Source: Kiritimatiellia bacterium (lineage in GTDB: Bacteria > Verrucomicrobiota > Kiritimatiellia > RFP12 > UBA3636). From it: a stretch of DNA of 6,520 bases. Positions 6,426 to 6,520 of the stretch are shown piece by piece (position 1 is the stretch's first letter; each line of letters begins with the position of its first letter). The stretch spans positions 1 through 6,520 of the forward strand of contig JAFUXX010000449.1 of assembly GCA_017476965.1 (NCBI GenBank), written 5' to 3'. The translations under genes were made by a program, and so were the position numbers. The notes beneath the pieces were generated by a model. That model saw only the letters and a program-made list of their open reading frames with translations, was not told the DNA's origin and ran no database searches.

Positions 6426-6520
6426 CGGCGACGCCGCTCGTCCTCGCGTCCGCTTCCCCGCGGCGCGCCGCGATACTCCGCGCCATCGGCGCGGAGTTCC
6501 GCGTTGTGGCGGCGGACGCC
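6422..6520 (+). CDS. maf: Maf family nucleotide pyrophosphatase (5' part, cut by window edge)
   Basis: Maf proteins hydrolyse non-canonical or ordinary nucleoside triphosphates (dTTP/UTP/CTP or modified forms) to monophosphates, as house-cleaning enzymes linked to septum formation. Only the first 33 residues are present, but they include the hallmark N-terminal motif [10 protein letters not shown] (6-15), whose SPRR residues form part of the active site. It is followed by [16 protein letters not shown], as in the family. The start is taken as the GTG at 6422, which shares four bases (GTGA) with the pgi stop, so translational coupling is likely; no separate ribosome site is seen. The subtype (YhdE-like or YceF-like) cannot be judged from this fragment. 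The gene continues beyond the right edge. Confidence 0.88.
   Translation, partial: MTATPLVLASASPRRAAILRAIGAEFRVVAADA

Noticed and set aside
1..6520. CRISPR array, insertion sequence, tRNA or rRNA gene
   Set aside because: No regularly spaced repeats, transposase motifs, terminal repeats or tRNA/rRNA-like sequences were seen. Nearly all bases belong to ordinary genes.

Overview
The window is a GC-rich bacterial chromosome segment (by eye about two thirds G+C, with G/C favoured at third codon positions). It holds six genes packed with little spacing and no sign of mobile DNA, CRISPR, rRNA or tRNA genes. The organism cannot be named from this sequence. A NIF-type NifU/NifS pair with no nitrogenase genes in view, next to a glycolysis gene and maf, suggests a lineage that uses the NIF system for general Fe-S cluster assembly. 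A Kiritimatiellota/Verrucomicrobiota-like anaerobe is only a guess.

Left part (1-2457): a GT4 glycosyltransferase of the WbaZ-like type on the plus strand (16-1161, open to the left edge) converges on a minus-strand glycoside hydrolase of the GH63/GH37-like (alpha/alpha)6-barrel group (2457-1168). Only 6 bases separate their stop codons, and no intrinsic terminator is visible there.

Centre (2458-2669): a 212-base divergent regulatory region. I read a plus-strand promoter (TTGCCC, 17 bases, TAGTAT) driving nifU and a minus-strand promoter (TTGCCC, 17 bases, TACAAT) driving the hydrolase. The two -35 boxes form the arms of one inverted repeat. Both predicted mRNA leaders carry GC-rich hairpins.

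Right part (2670-6520): nifU, nifS, pgi and the start of maf, all on the plus strand and likely one transcript. NifU has all nine expected cysteines of the three-domain scaffold, and NifS has the PLP lysine and the active-site cysteine. Together they form a complete sulfur-donor plus scaffold pair. pgi (glucose-6-phosphate isomerase) follows after 54 bases containing a GC-rich palindrome and an A-rich leader without a Shine-Dalgarno sequence. maf begins at a GTG that overlaps the pgi stop codon by four bases and runs off the right edge.

Nothing here amounts to a clearly new system. The points most worth a second look are the symmetric divergent promoter with its structured leaders, the NIF pair outside a nitrogen-fixation context, and the hydrolase of unresolved substrate.
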